Below, in pieces: positions 1 to 9,600 of a stretch of DNA of 15,056 bases. A program made the position numbers and the translations under genes. The DNA is taken from assembly GCA_004325065.1 (NCBI GenBank), contig PITI01000301.1, positions 1 to 15,056 of the forward strand. The letters are read 5' to 3'. This stretch comes from Hamiltosporidium magnivora (Eukaryota; Microsporidia; Dubosqiidae). The notes under the pieces are model-generated. The model was not told where the DNA came from. It searched no databases and saw only the letters and a program-made list of their open reading frames with translations. Numbering within the stretch: the first letter of the stretch is position 1; every line of letters starts with the position of its first letter.

Positions 1-289
1 CTACACTTTCTGAACCCAATAAACTTCTAGCTAAGATATATTTCAGAGAATTACATGGGGTCCACTTAGACAGTGCAATGTCATACCAACAGGTATAACC
101 TGCTACTTAGCTTTCCTAGCTTTAAATGGTTTTTATTTTTATATCTCCCAGGCGCTAAGTCTTCTAACCCGAGTGAGCAAGGCTAGGTTTCCATGCTTTT
201 ACATGGCAATTACCTACATGTTTAGCTGCGGTCTGAAATCTGGTTGGATAAAAACCTACAAATGAATTTGCAGAAAAGTTTCTCCTTTT
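1..289. other. Left-edge sequence of different composition
   Basis: Noticeably less AT-rich than the rest of the window, with no reading frame I can support. It may be the continuation of repeat copy 1, since on the minus strand it directly follows the aligned part. It is cut by the window edge, so its extent is unknown. Confidence 0.4.
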
Positions 290-445
290 CTGAAACCTCT
301 CCTCCTCATAACAACTCCCATGGAACAACCGAGGATGTAGTGTGGTTTTATTCCCGCCAATAACCCAAACAATGACCTCACACAAGTTTCACACACTCAT
401 TGCCACGCAGAAAGTTTTTTATGTGGTTATCCTCTCTCCACTTTC
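290..445 (-). repeat. Interspersed repeat, copy 1 (G+C-richer)
   Basis: The reverse complement of this region aligns with two plus-strand stretches at 5281-5470 and 5865-6065. The best block (388-436) shares about 41 of 48 bases with copy 2. A further landmark, GTGTGG-type sequence before an AT-rich tail, aligns with copy 3. Copy 1 is visibly richer in G and C than its relatives, as if younger or under constraint. A 73-codon minus-strand frame (164-385) overlaps it but has no family resemblance and is interrupted upstream. Confidence 0.7.
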
Positions 446-453
446 TAAAACCA

Positions 454-478
454 ATATTTATTCAGTATGAATAAATAT
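454..478. other. Perfect 10-bp hairpin
   Basis: ATATTTATTC (454-463) and GAATAAATAT (469-478) are exact inverted repeats with a 5-base loop AGTAT. It lies between repeat copy 1 and the CLF1 promoter region. It could be the end of the repeat, a 3'-end signal for a gene off the left edge, or a chance AT-rich palindrome. Confidence 0.5.
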
Positions 479-528
479 AATCTCAGTATAAATGGTATCT
501 GGTTTTTTATAATTTAGAAAGAATTCAA

Positions 529-538
529 ACCCGGGTAA
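529..538 (+). promoter_or_regulatory. ACCCGGGTAA promoter-like element of CLF1
   Basis: A GC palindrome plus GGGTAA in an AT-rich leader, 50 bp upstream of the ATG. CCC/GGG-like motifs upstream of start codons are described for microsporidia. The distance is longer than usual, so transcription could start just downstream of it. Confidence 0.5.
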
Positions 539-588
539 TTTTTTTTACTATTTTCATATAAAATATTTTTGAACAAGATATTGATACT

Positions 589-2574
589 ATGAACCATAAA
601 GCCCCTTTGTTCATGGATATTACAAATCAGTATAAAAAAGAAAAAATAGAAAAATTTTTAAAAGTAAAAAATAAAGAAATTTCGGAAAAGCAGATATCTG
701 TCGATGAAATTATAAAGAGTATAGATAAAGAAAGAAAAAAATTAAACCAAAATACATTTGAAAAAAAGAATAAATGTGCAATTAAAAATTTAAATTTGCA
801 ACAGCGTAATAAATATGAAGCATTGATTTGTAAATATCGAAAAGATCCCGGTGTTTATATTAAATATGCCAATTTAGAAGAAAATTTTGAAGAATATTAT
901 AAAGCTAGATCTGTTTATGAGAGAGCAATAGATTTTAATTATTCAGTTGATACTTTATGGTTTAAGTATATCGATTTTGAATTGAGAAATAATTTTTTAA
1001 ACCATGCTCGAAACTTATTCGAGCGATTTATAGAATTACATCCTGGTAATGAAAAAGCGTGGCTTAAATATATAAATTTTGAAAAATCGAAAAAAGAAAA
1101 CGAAAATGTCCGTAGAATCTTTAAAATGTGGATAAATAAAATTACAAATGAAAATAATTACCATTATTATATTGAATTTGAAATTAAAGCTAACAAAATA
1201 GATAAGGCAAGAGAATTATTTGAAGAACTTATTATGAAATGCAAAACAATAAATAATTTTCTAAAATATGCTCAATTTGAAATAAAACAGAAAGAATTTA
1301 AAGCAGCAGAATATATTTTTAATAGGATTTTAACCGATTTTAAAGAAAAAGAAATTACAGCGGCTTTTTATATAAAATTTTCTGATTTTTTCATAAATTT
1401 GAATAAAAAAGAACGGGCAGTTGATATTTTGAAAAAAGGCAATAATCATTTACGCTATTCTGCAGAATTAATTGATAAAACATTGGAAACAACATATTTT
1501 GAAATAGATAATTTGGATAATCTTTTGCTTAAACGAAAATTTGCGATTCTTATCCAAAATTCTTTAGAAAAGATTTTTTATTGTAAATATAATGAAATTG
1601 AAATTCATAAATATTTTTATATTGGAAGCTTTAATTTAAAAGAAATGCTAAAAAACTGTAATGAAGAAGAAGAAAAAGAAATTTCTTGTAAAATTTATAC
1701 AAATTTAGAAAAATTATTTTATAATTTCGATTTTAACAAATTCATGAGTTCTAAATTTGAACAAATTCATATTTATAGTTTAATTGATTTATTTTTAGAT
1801 ATTGCAAATATTTTTGAGAAGTATGAAGATCTAAAAAAACTAGAATTTATATATGAAAATGTTATTTGTTTTATAATTAAATTGGGAATTAATTACTCAA
1901 AAGTATTTGTAGAATACGCAAAATATTTTGAGCGAGCAAATAAAATTAGCGAATCTAGAAAAATTTATGGGAAAGCTATTGGTTTATTGCCTACTTCAGA
2001 AGTTTTTGAAAATTATTTGGAAATGGAGAAGAAATTGAAAGAAGACGACCGGGTACGTAAAATATATGAAAAATATCTTGAAAATGACTTAGAAAATGGT
2101 CTGGTATGGTTAGAATTTTCAAAATGGGAATATAAACACTTAGTGATGTACAGAACACATAGTATATTAGATCTTGGTTTAAAATATGCAGAATTCAACA
2201 GAAAAGAGATATTTGAATTTTATATTGAAATAGAAAAGAAAATAGATTGTTTAAAAACATGCAAACTGTATGAAAAGTTTTGTAATGAATTTCCCAAAGA
2301 AGAAAATTATTTTAGTTTTTTTGAATTTCTAAAAGAAAACCAATTTAATACAATTTTGGACAAGAAAATATTTCAAATTCTTTTTAAAAATCTTGAAAAT
2401 AATTCAATCGAATTTACAGATATTTTACATAAATTTAATTTTACATCTCAAGAGAGAACTCAATTTATAAATCAAAAGACTTTACTTTATAACGAAAAAC
2501 ATTCAGTTAAACCCATAAATAAAATTTCCGATCTCCTTGAAATTTCTAAGAAATGGAAATCTAATAATGATTAA
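589..2574 (+). CDS. CLF1: Clf1/Crooked-neck-like pre-mRNA splicing factor (HAT repeats)
   Basis: This 661-residue protein matches the Clf1/Syf3/Crooked-neck family, a scaffold of the Prp19-associated (NineTeen) complex that organises the catalytic spliceosome in the nucleus. The N-terminus (NHKAPLFMDIT) corresponds to the conserved basic-Ala-Pro start of the family. From about residue 73 it is a chain of HAT (half-a-TPR) repeats, with the aromatic and Glu/Arg positions clear in KARSVYERAIDF (106-117), HARNLFERFIEL (139-150) and KARELFEELI. A second clear block lies around residues 450-535. The length is close to that of yeast Clf1, but the middle (about 300-440) is poorly conserved and Lys/Asn/Ile-rich. 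The start is the first ATG after an in-frame stop at 559-561. It lies 50 bp downstream of an ACCCGGGTAA element. There is no intron and no partner gene. Its presence implies that splicing is retained. Family assignment is firm; the organism is inferred. Confidence 0.93.
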   Translation: MNHKAPLFMDITNQYKKEKIEKFLKVKNKEISEKQISVDEIIKSIDKERKKLNQNTFEKKNKCAIKNLNLQQRNKYEALICKYRKDPGVYIKYANLEENFEEYYKARSVYERAIDFNYSVDTLWFKYIDFELRNNFLNHARNLFERFIELHPGNEKAWLKYINFEKSKKENENVRRIFKMWINKITNENNYHYYIEFEIKANKIDKARELFEELIMKCKTINNFLKYAQFEIKQKEFKAAEYIFNRILTDFKEKEITAAFYIKFSDFFINLNKKERAVDILKKGNNHLRYSAELIDKTLETTYFEIDNLDNLLLKRKFAILIQNSLEKIFYCKYNEIEIHKYFYIGSFNLKEMLKNCNEEEEKEISCKIYTNLEKLFYNFDFNKFMSSKFEQIHIYSLIDLFLDIANIFEKYEDLKKLEFIYENVICFIIKLGINYSKVFVEYAKYFERANKISESRKIYGKAIGLLPTSEVFENYLEMEKKLKEDDRVRKIYEKYLENDLENGLVWLEFSKWEYKHLVMYRTHSILDLGLKYAEFNRKEIFEFYIEIEKKIDCLKTCKLYEKFCNEFPKEENYFSFFEFLKENQFNTILDKKIFQILFKNLENNSIEFTDILHKFNFTSQERTQFINQKTLLYNEKHSVKPINKISDLLEISKKWKSNND

Positions 2575-3629
2575 AATATAAAACAAGAAAAACTTAAGTA
2601 TAAATTTAAGCAAGTATATTTAAACCATACATTCTTCGATATTTAATTGCAATCAGATATTTTTTAAATTTATAGACATATTTTTAAACATTTGTATTTC
2701 AATACTGAGTAAAATATGTGTAAACTCTTTTTAAATATTTAAATATTTAAATATATTTTTTTTAAATTCTTTTTCTACTAAATTTAATTCTAAAATATTT
2801 TCAAAACTTAAAATAAACATGATTATCTTAAATTATTTGATATTGTTTTTTAACAGAACTACTTTTATTATATATTTTGTTCAAAATTTTTCTCTCATTT
2901 GGCCATTTTTTTACGGCTCAAATTTTTTACTTGGTTTTTTAAATTCTACAAAAATGTTGTCTGTTTTAAATTGTAAGATATTTGTTTATTAAAGAACAAT
3001 TACTTATAGTTCTTATGAATTTGATTGAATTAAAACGGCCAAAAAAAGTAAAAAAATATTAATTAAATTAAATATTTTTTTGATATTTAGAGTTGCAGAA
3101 AACAAATCCTTTAATCTTGCATTTTTTTAATGACAGTAATATGTAATGATGGTAAATATCTTCAAACAATGAGAGAAAACTTTAAGAAATATTTTATTAA
3201 AAACGTAACTTAACTTGTTATAGAGAAATTCTGAACCGAGGAAAAAAAATATTTGAAAAAATTAATCCGCATATTTTTTTTAAAGTTTATTTTCTGAAGA
3301 TCGAATGTTTTTCATCGGTTTAAAAATGCATGGATTGATATGTAAACTCAAAAATTAGAATTAAATAGTGCTTAAATTTAGTAAATTTTGTATTTTTCAA
3401 TCTAATTTTGATAACATATGTTGGAATTTTTAAACATAGAAAGGAAATCAATAGGATATATTCTAATATTTGTTTCAAAAACAATATATGAGAGATAATT
3501 TGGATATTTAGATACCTGGGATCTCATTCTATACAATACTTTTATTTTTGTATTAAAAAAGCATTCAAAAAGTTACTATTTAAAAAATAACTTTAAAATT
3601 TTGATCCAAACAAATTTATTATTTTTTTT
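2575..3629. other. AT-rich spacer between CLF1 and the ESCRT-III gene
   Basis: About 1 kb with long A and T runs. It contains a 57-codon hydrophobic frame at 2819-2992 (MIILNYLILFFNRTTF...) and a 27-codon frame at 3130-3213 (MTVICNDGKYLQTMRENFKK). Neither has a start motif or a recognisable family, and T-rich DNA gives Phe/Leu/Ile-rich frames by chance. A small hairpin AAGAAC...GTTCTT lies near 2992-3016. Confidence 0.4.
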
Positions 3630-3650
3630 TAAATTTTATACCCGATTTAA
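3630..3650 (+). promoter_or_regulatory. AAATTT and CCC start signals of the ESCRT-III gene
   Basis: TAAATTTTATACCCGATTTAA runs directly into the ATG at 3651. The AAATTT-like and CCC-like motifs are in the order and distance described for microsporidian genes and imply a very short leader. They support this ATG as the true start. Confidence 0.6.
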
Positions 3651-4781
3651 ATGGAAGAATTTTTAGAGAATTATTTTAGAGATGAATCGATAGAAAAAAT
3701 AAAATATTTATATTCAGCAAGAATAGATAACAAAACTAAGATTTCAAAGTGGTATCTTTTAATATTAGAAAGTGCACGTAAAAGAATTTTGAATCCTAGA
3801 AATATATTTGTGCTCCCTAGCAACTTATCTGAAAAATTTATATTTAAAAATGAAGTACCCATTTGCGTAAACAAGGTATTAGATTATTTTATTGAAGAAG
3901 ATAATATAATACATGAAAAAAATGGATATTTCAGACAAATTTGTCGTTTGTTTACAAAAGATAGTGTATTTAATAATAAAGATTCTGATTTTTTTGTTGA
4001 TGAAGATCAACATACGAAAAAGAATTTGGAAGGAAATAAAAATGATATTTGTAAAATATTTCAAAGATCGATGAGCATTCAAAATATAAAAGAAAATAGA
4101 ATTTATATTCTTAAAGATCTTGTTTTTGAATGGTTTGAAATCATTAAAAAAACTGTTGATTCGGTTATAGAAGAGAATTATTTTATTTCAAGATATAATC
4201 ATGTTTTAAACAAACAAGAATTATATTTGCTTCTAGAAATATTACAGAGATATAAAAAGATTGGTATTTGTAAGGAAAAGGAATTATGCTTGATTCTTTT
4301 TGATAAGGAAAGTGACACAAAGCGTAAAAATATAGCGATTCTTAAATCAAGAATTTTTAAACTTAAAAATTTTATTGAGTCAAACAAATTACAAATCGAA
4401 AAACAAAATTTTAAGTCCAATTTAATGAATGAGTTTGTTAAAGATAGAAATAATGTTCTATTGCAAAAAATATTGCAAGCTGATCAATTTAAAGATTCTG
4501 TAATTCAAAAAATTACAAATTTAGAACAGTTAAGCATCTTTAAAAAGTTTTCACAGGATTTTACAAATATTAAGAATCTTTATTCGAATTATGCAGATGA
4601 AAATACACATTTTATTGATGAAGGTCTGTTCAACATCGATAGTATTCTTTCTATGTCTAATGATCAAGAGAATATGAAAAATCAACCAACTATTTATTAT
4701 AAATCTTCTATAGACTTAAATGAAAGTAAAGATTCGAAAAACACAGATTTGGAACAAAAAGAAAAACACTTTAATATTTAA
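3651..4781 (+). CDS. Probable CHMP7/Chm7-type ESCRT-III protein
   Basis: The 376-residue protein has the layout of CHMP7 (Chm7 in yeast, Cmp7 in fission yeast): two N-terminal winged-helix-like domains followed by an ESCRT-III/Snf7 helical region. In the first domain (about 15-100), LYSARID...WYLLILESARKR followed by LSEKF...VPICVNKVLDYFIEEDNII follows the CHMP7 pattern. Residues about 145-215 resemble the second winged helix. Residues about 225-325 form long charged helices (KNIAILKSRIFKLKNFIESN, LLQKILQADQFKDSVIQKI) like Snf7 helices 1-3. The last 50 residues are polar and acidic. CHMP7 proteins are usually about 450 residues, so this one is short. The family recruits ESCRT-III to the nuclear envelope and to endosomes. 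The start is supported by an AAATTTTATACCC stretch ending 7 bp upstream of the ATG. The match comes from pattern memory, not a search; a generic Snf7-family protein is the main alternative. Confidence 0.6.
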   Translation: MEEFLENYFRDESIEKIKYLYSARIDNKTKISKWYLLILESARKRILNPRNIFVLPSNLSEKFIFKNEVPICVNKVLDYFIEEDNIIHEKNGYFRQICRLFTKDSVFNNKDSDFFVDEDQHTKKNLEGNKNDICKIFQRSMSIQNIKENRIYILKDLVFEWFEIIKKTVDSVIEENYFISRYNHVLNKQELYLLLEILQRYKKIGICKEKELCLILFDKESDTKRKNIAILKSRIFKLKNFIESNKLQIEKQNFKSNLMNEFVKDRNNVLLQKILQADQFKDSVIQKITNLEQLSIFKKFSQDFTNIKNLYSNYADENTHFIDEGLFNIDSILSMSNDQENMKNQPTIYYKSSIDLNESKDSKNTDLEQKEKHFNI

Positions 4782-4784
4782 TTA

Positions 4785-4962
4785 ATGAATCAACAAAATA
4801 TTTTTAAAATAGACACAGACTTGATATTATTACAAATAGAAATACGATACAAGGGAAGAATATTTTTTTATGAAATTTCTAAATTCTTCTACACGAAAAG
4901 AATTTGCAGTAAGTTTCATTTCTGACAAATCATACACCACAATAATTTTAGAAAATTTATAA
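4785..4962 (+). pseudogene. Small broken gene of unknown function directly after the ESCRT-III gene
   Basis: Two short frames overlap here. The first starts at ATG 4785, only 3 bp after the stop of the upstream gene, and ends at TGA 4923-4925 (46 residues, MNQQNIFKIDTDLILLQ...). The second starts at ATG 4870 and ends at TAA 4960-4962 (30 residues, MKFLNSSTRKEFAVSFISD...). The frames meet at a run of seven T (4863-4869). One T fewer would fuse them into a single 58-residue reading frame of balanced composition. Either a frameshift has killed a small gene, or the T count is a sequencing or assembly error, or the frames are chance. I recognise no family. The mixed polar and hydrophobic residues of the second half look more like coding sequence than the AT-rich spacer around it. 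Confidence 0.35.
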
Positions 4963-5280
4963 AAATTCTAGTCAAAATCCTCATTAATTTATTACTGTAT
5001 TATCAGAATAAAAAAGTTTAAAAGTAAAATATTAACCTTTGCTTTATAATTTGTACATCTAAAAGATTCTTCTGAGTAACCATTTATAGATATTTTTAAT
5101 TTTCTGAAAATCATATGTAATTAATTCTTATATTTACTGTTTTATAATTTCTTTTCTTGTCTAAATACACTTAAATTGAAAGCTATTGGGTTTATTACTT
5201 TTGTTTTGATAGTTTAGAAAATTCCTTAAATTAAGTCTGATAGGTGAATTGTATCCTATAAGTTAAAATTTTTTTAAAAC
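4963..5280. other. AT-rich spacer
   Basis: No gene, RNA or regulatory signal seen between the broken small gene and repeat copy 2. Confidence 0.4.
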
Positions 5281-5470
5281 AATCTGATTATTTTAAAATT
5301 TTGATTTGATTTCCGGAATAGAATAACCAGATTAAAAACTTTTTGCTTGTCAATGAGTGTGTGAATAGGTGTGAAACCAATTGTTATAATTTACTGAGAT
5401 ATAAGCCAACTCATATATTTGAGCCAATTTCCTATAATCCTGAGGTACAAAAAATTAAAAGAAATAAATG
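5281..5470 (+). repeat. Interspersed repeat, copy 2
   Basis: Aligns along most of its length with copy 3: GAATAACCAGATTAAAAACT, a GTGT-rich middle, GAGCCAATTTCCT, and the tail GAGGTACAAAAAATTAAAAG. It also aligns in inverted orientation with copy 1. Differences are spread evenly with small indels, as in old non-coding repeats. Confidence 0.7.
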
Positions 5471-5599
5471 GGAAAGTAAAGTATGTTTTAAAAACAATGA
5501 AATTAATTGAAATTAAAGTATAATTTATCGAATTTAAAAGTACGAGATTTTGAGGAAAAAATAAGAATCTGTGAGTTTTAAATAAGTTGACCTGGAAAA

Positions 5600-5710
5600 A
5601 TGGCTTTACATGAAAGAGAAATAGACAAATACTGTGCTATAACATTCACTGCAACAAAATTTGTTGCCTTTGACTTGTTCATACTTGATGCGGGGGTAAA
5701 CAAAGATTAG
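5600..5710 (+). CDS. Short frame of unknown origin in the repeat-bearing spacer
   Basis: ATG 5600 to TAG 5708-5710 encodes 36 residues (MALHEREIDKYCAITFTATK...), ending LFILDAGVNKD. Its composition is balanced and unlike the surrounding AT-rich DNA (Asp, Glu, Ala, Thr, Gly present), so it may be a relic of a longer coding sequence, perhaps of a mobile element linked to the flanking repeats. No start motif and no family recognised. Confidence 0.2.
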   Translation: MALHEREIDKYCAITFTATKFVAFDLFILDAGVNKD

Positions 5711-5864
5711 AATAGATATGCAAGCAAGATTTGTGCTCTAAGTTTAATAATTTAAGGACATCTAAATGAAGACTATACATTTGACTAGACTCATAGAATT
5801 TAAACTAAAAAATATTGGTAAAATAATTTTAAGAAATAATTATTTTCTTCTTTTTTGCTTTTTT

Positions 5865-6065
5865 TTTGATTATTATATATTTTCAGTTTGATAATTTATA
5901 TCAGTCAAGGATGGATAACCATATTAAAAACTATTCGATTGGCAATATGTGTATAAAATGGATGTGAAGATAATTGCCGCCATTGTGATAGAATGTAGAC
6001 CACACTGAATCTATAGGCCAATCCTCTTTAAATCCGAGTTACAACAAATTAAAAGAATATATAGA
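5865..6065 (+). repeat. Interspersed repeat, copy 3
   Basis: Direct repeat of copy 2 about 590 bp downstream. Shared landmarks are GGATAACCATATTAAAAACT, GGCCAATCCTCT and GAGTTACAACAAATTAAAAG. It may be a decayed short transposon or the two copies may be solo ends of one element. No coding capacity seen. Confidence 0.7.
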
Positions 6066-7435
6066 AATCGTTTATTCGTTCATTTTCAATACCGAGGAGT
6101 AAAAGAGAATGGAATAAGTAATTAAAGTCTAAATTTAAAATCATAAATAATATATTTTGCTATCAATATAATCAGAAATAAACTTACAAGATTTTTTTTA
6201 AAACCCTAAAACTAAAAAATAGGAATTACGAATACATCAACAGAATTGTATTCAATATAAATGCATTTTTTTGTTCATAAGTTTTTTGAACCTTAAAAAC
6301 TATTATTAAGATATTTTTAAACCAAATCTAAAAAGTTTAAAGTATCGAAGAATATTTAAATTTAAGCAATCAATAAAGTATAAAAAATAATTAGTGTTGA
6401 TTGATCAGGCGAAGTCGAATCAAGTAAAATTTCAATGAATAAAATATTAACAGCAACAAATGTAATAAAAAGATTGCAGACAAATACAATTATCAAAAAA
6501 TTTTCAGGCTGACTAGGAATATCTTTTTAATCTATCTAGAGAAAAGAAAACGTAGCCACGTATGCAATGGCTAATATAAATCGTAAAATCGAAATAAATA
6601 AATAAAAGTGCATTAGAACCAGAAAATAAGTCAATTAGACGTAAATAATTTTAACAGTGCAATTATCTAGAATACATTAAAATATCGTTAATAATATAAT
6701 TTTAATTTACTTAATAATTTATTAATTATTAGAATTTTTAAACATTTTGTATGTTCTTTAAAATTAAGATATAAAATATATGGTGTTGATAGGAATTTGT
6801 TTAAAAAAATATTTACCTTTCAAATTAACATTTTATGATTTTTTTTATCATTTTTTAAATTATATGAAAAATAATATTTACTTAATTCAATAAATTTTAA
6901 AATTAAGTATAAAAAATAAAAAAATCTTTTTATTTATTGTTAATGAATCGGATTGCTTATTTGTTTATGAGGTAGGATATTTAAAAACAAGTTTTAAATA
7001 TTTAAGAAAATGTAATTTTTTTTGTTATCAAAACATTTATATTTATTGTTTTATTATTAATCTCCTGTTTTTTTATTCCTCCATATATTTGTTTATATGT
7101 CAATAATAATCGAATAGTAAACAATTCGATCTATTTATTTATCATGTTGGCTTCTATATAGGCAATGTATAAATAATTTTAATCTTATATATTTCAGATT
7201 CATTTTTAGAATTTTTTTTAAGAGATACAACAAATATATTCTTCAAATTTCCAAACTGAATAATTTATTAGATACAATCGTACAAATTACACTTTTTAAA
7301 TATCCCTAGAAATATTATTTTGCTAAAACAATTTTAGAACACATGAAAGATTAGAATTATGTATATAAGTGTTGGGGCTGAATAACCCTTTAAAATTGTC
7401 CCCTTTTGTAACGAATTTCAATGTGAATGTTTAGA
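6066..7435. other. Long AT-rich spacer
   Basis: No supported gene. A perfect 6-bp hairpin (TAGCCA...TGGCTA) lies near 6554-6574, and frames of up to 25 codons occur by chance. The last 60 bp, from GTTGGGGCTGAATAACCC at 7371, may belong to the outer end of the left repeat arm. Confidence 0.4.
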
Positions 7436-7700
7436 GATTTTTGATTGAGTATAGAATAACCATTTATATAATTCAGTAATGTCCCGACAACGACGATTCA
7501 CCTCGAAATGTTTAATTGGTTAAAAAATTTAAGACACTAGTAAAAGTGCTCCAATTCAAACATGTCGCTTTCTATTTGTTCCTAAATCTTACCCAAAAAA
7601 TAATAGTTCCTATAAGCGAACATAAAACGATTGAAAAGATTCTATTGGTTCAAGAAAAATTTGAGGTAAACTCTGTTAAAATTGTTCCCAGGGTTTGTAT
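7436..7700 (+). repeat. Left arm of a long inverted repeat flanking the Helitron
   Basis: This stretch matches the reverse complement of 13690-13970. A 22-bp block is identical (7504-7525 against 13880-13901), and similarity continues on both sides with small indels: ATTCAG...GTCCCGACAACGACG upstream, GCTCCAATT, TTCTATTTGTTC and TTCTATTGGTTCAA downstream. It stops next to the Helitron end at 7711. A 63-codon frame lies inside (7516-7707, starting TTG). The opposite arm keeps the same frame open over about 45 codons with mostly conservative differences (LQFKHVAFYLFLNLTQ against LQLRYVSFYLFINLTQ), so the arm may contain a piece of a former coding sequence. Family unknown. Confidence 0.8.
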
Positions 7701-7710
7701 TAATTAAGAA

Positions 7711-7740
7711 CTAGTCGTTAAACCCGTAGAAACGGACTAA
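7711..7740 (-). other. Helitron 3' terminus: hairpin plus CTAG
   Basis: On the minus strand AGTCCGT, loop TTCT, ACGGGTT forms a 7-bp stem (two wobble pairs, as expected if C-to-T changes hit an originally perfect stem). TAACGA and the terminal CTAG follow. The adjacent plus-strand base (7710) is A, consistent with the usual A/T insertion site. Confidence 0.75.
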
Positions 7741-8132
7741 ATTATATATCAAAAAATCTTTAATATTGAGTGAATTATTGCATAGTATAGAAATTTGTTT
7801 TATCTTCTTTATACTGTTGAAACTCCTGCTTATTAAGCATATTAAGTGGGAAAAGGTTTTCATTTCTATAAGATGCAGTTAAGAATATAGAAATAATTGA
7901 AGGGAGCCAAGGAATTTTAATTTACAAAGATATTGCATATATATCCTCCTTCAAACCGAAAATGTTAAGAAATTAACATAAGTAATTAAAGTCATTTATT
8001 TATCCTTAAATTTTTTTTTATAAATAAATTTTCTCCAACCTGGAACAAATAAATTTTTATATTGTTTACATTAAAATAATAAGATTTTAGACTTCTAAAA
8101 TATTTTAATTTTAAAAATATAGCGCTTGTATT
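7715..8132 (-). other. 3' non-coding part of the Helitron
   Basis: AT-rich sequence between the end of the helicase pseudogene and the terminal hairpin. It holds one long imperfect inverted pair (TTGAAGGGAG near 7900 and CTCCTTCAA near 7950, about 45 bp apart). No gene seen. Confidence 0.5.
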
Positions 8133-9600
8133 TTATATATACTCAGTTGTCAGAAACTGGTTAATATCCTCATTTTTTGTAAATATTTTGTCACTTCCTG
8201 GCAAAATTTTATCTTGCTCAGCCGTATCTTTAATATAAACTTTAACATCACTTGAACATATAACACTGTAAAAGGCAACATAGAATTGCCCATCGCCAAA
8301 ACAGGTGTTGGCAAAAAACAACAAACCTTGTCTAGTGTTTGACTTTGTGATTTGTTTATTGTCATAGCGAAAGCCAATCTGATTGGGAATTGTCTCGGTT
8401 AAGTTGAAAGGAAAGACCTGCATCTATGGTCAAATCGATTCTTGGAGAAATATATAGTCCTCTTTTAAACAATCGGTCAATAATTTAGCTAAATTAGATT
8501 CGGCTTCATTTCACATACAATTAGCCAAGTCCCGTTACAAAACCTTCTTTCTGTATTCAAATTTCTAAGAAGCATAATAATAGCGCCTTTTTTAGATAAG
8601 GAGCGTGAAGAGGTGTTCCAGAAGGTCAAGAGAATTTAAAAACTTTATATGATAATCAGTTAGATTATCAGTATCATCACCAATAAGACTATCTGTACTT
8701 AAATAAGTTTTTTCTTTGCCCTAAAGAATATCAAGTACACTTTGATTGATTGTATCAACTTTTTCATTTGTATGCGCTAGAATTACCTTCTTGGAAAATT
8801 TACAGATCGTATGTACGAATAGTAAGTACTTCGCCAAAAATATCTTTGACAATATCTTTAGAAATCATATAAAATAGGATTTCAATTGCGGTTTCTTCTA
8901 AACCCTCAGTATTCATAAGTTGTCTATTGCCAAATTTAGCAGCCATTCACTATACGGCTTGTCTTTCGCTTGCATTCTTACGAAGCTTCAATGTGTTAAA
9001 GTTATTCCACAAAAAGCAATGCTTTAAGTTGGATTGAATAACGTCTGTTGCTTGAGCTCCGGGTATTACGGCAAACGATTTCAATAATCTCCTCCCAAAA
9101 TTATTGCTTACACCAAAACTTAATCGGGATTTACATTAAATGTCTCTCAATAATCTATCTATAGTTTGCATGGAGAAACCTGGAGCTATGGTACCTTCAT
9201 ATTATATAATGCGAAAAGAATCATGAATTTCTCGCCCTTCGCTCGAGTTTAGTTTAACACCACAAACAGACGTTTCATTAAGAATCAGTTGGAACTATAA
9301 ATCTTGAATAATATGAGCCCCCTTTATCTAGTAAGTTTGTTACCATTCCTGTTAAGGCACCTGAAATAATAGTTCTTTCACTTCGTTTTATTGCATAATA
9401 CAATGCTTTATAAAGATAAGCTTTTCCCCTAACTCCTTTCCGTCTAAAAAGAAAGACTTTTTTCGTTATTTCTGTTATTAAAATGTGTTCTAAAGCATTT
9501 CTTTTCTCTTCATTTAATGTTTCTTCATAGTTAAAAATTTCTTGTTCATCAAATGTAGCACATAGTAGTAGAAGATTAGTCGGGAGGTATTCTAATCCGA
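8133..9600 (-). other. Pif1-type (SF1B) helicase domain of the Helitron, mutated
   Basis: The order of helicase landmarks is preserved on the minus strand: LEYLPTNLLLLCATFDEQEI at the domain edge, a damaged Walker A near 9418-9458 (split between two frames, GVRGKAYLY in one and LDGKELG in the other), TGMVTNLLDKGGSYYSRFIV, LNETSVCG, RLLKSFAVIPGAQATDVI, a shifted frame with KVILAHTNEKVDTINQSVLD, and the C-terminal LAFAMTINKSQSQT (motif VI region) followed in another frame by DGQFYVAF. At least five frame changes and several stops are present. Confidence 0.88.

Noticed and set aside
164..385. 73-codon minus-strand frame
   Set aside because: It lies in a repeat whose other copies are not open in the same frame, has no family resemblance and has a stop just upstream; treated as chance.
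2013..2198. Minus-strand frame inside CLF1
   Set aside because: Antisense shadow of a well-supported gene.
2819..2992. 57-codon hydrophobic frame
   Set aside because: Its Phe/Leu/Ile-rich content is what T-rich spacer encodes by chance, and there is no start motif; mentioned only within the spacer entry.
4908..4950. GTAAGT...TTTTAG looking like a short intron
   Set aside because: Removing it leads at once to a stop and does not extend the frame; the T7 frameshift explains the coding pattern better.
5880..6080. Possible structured RNA because of higher GC content
   Set aside because: The stretch is explained as a repeat copy related to 5281-5470; no tRNA or rRNA features found.
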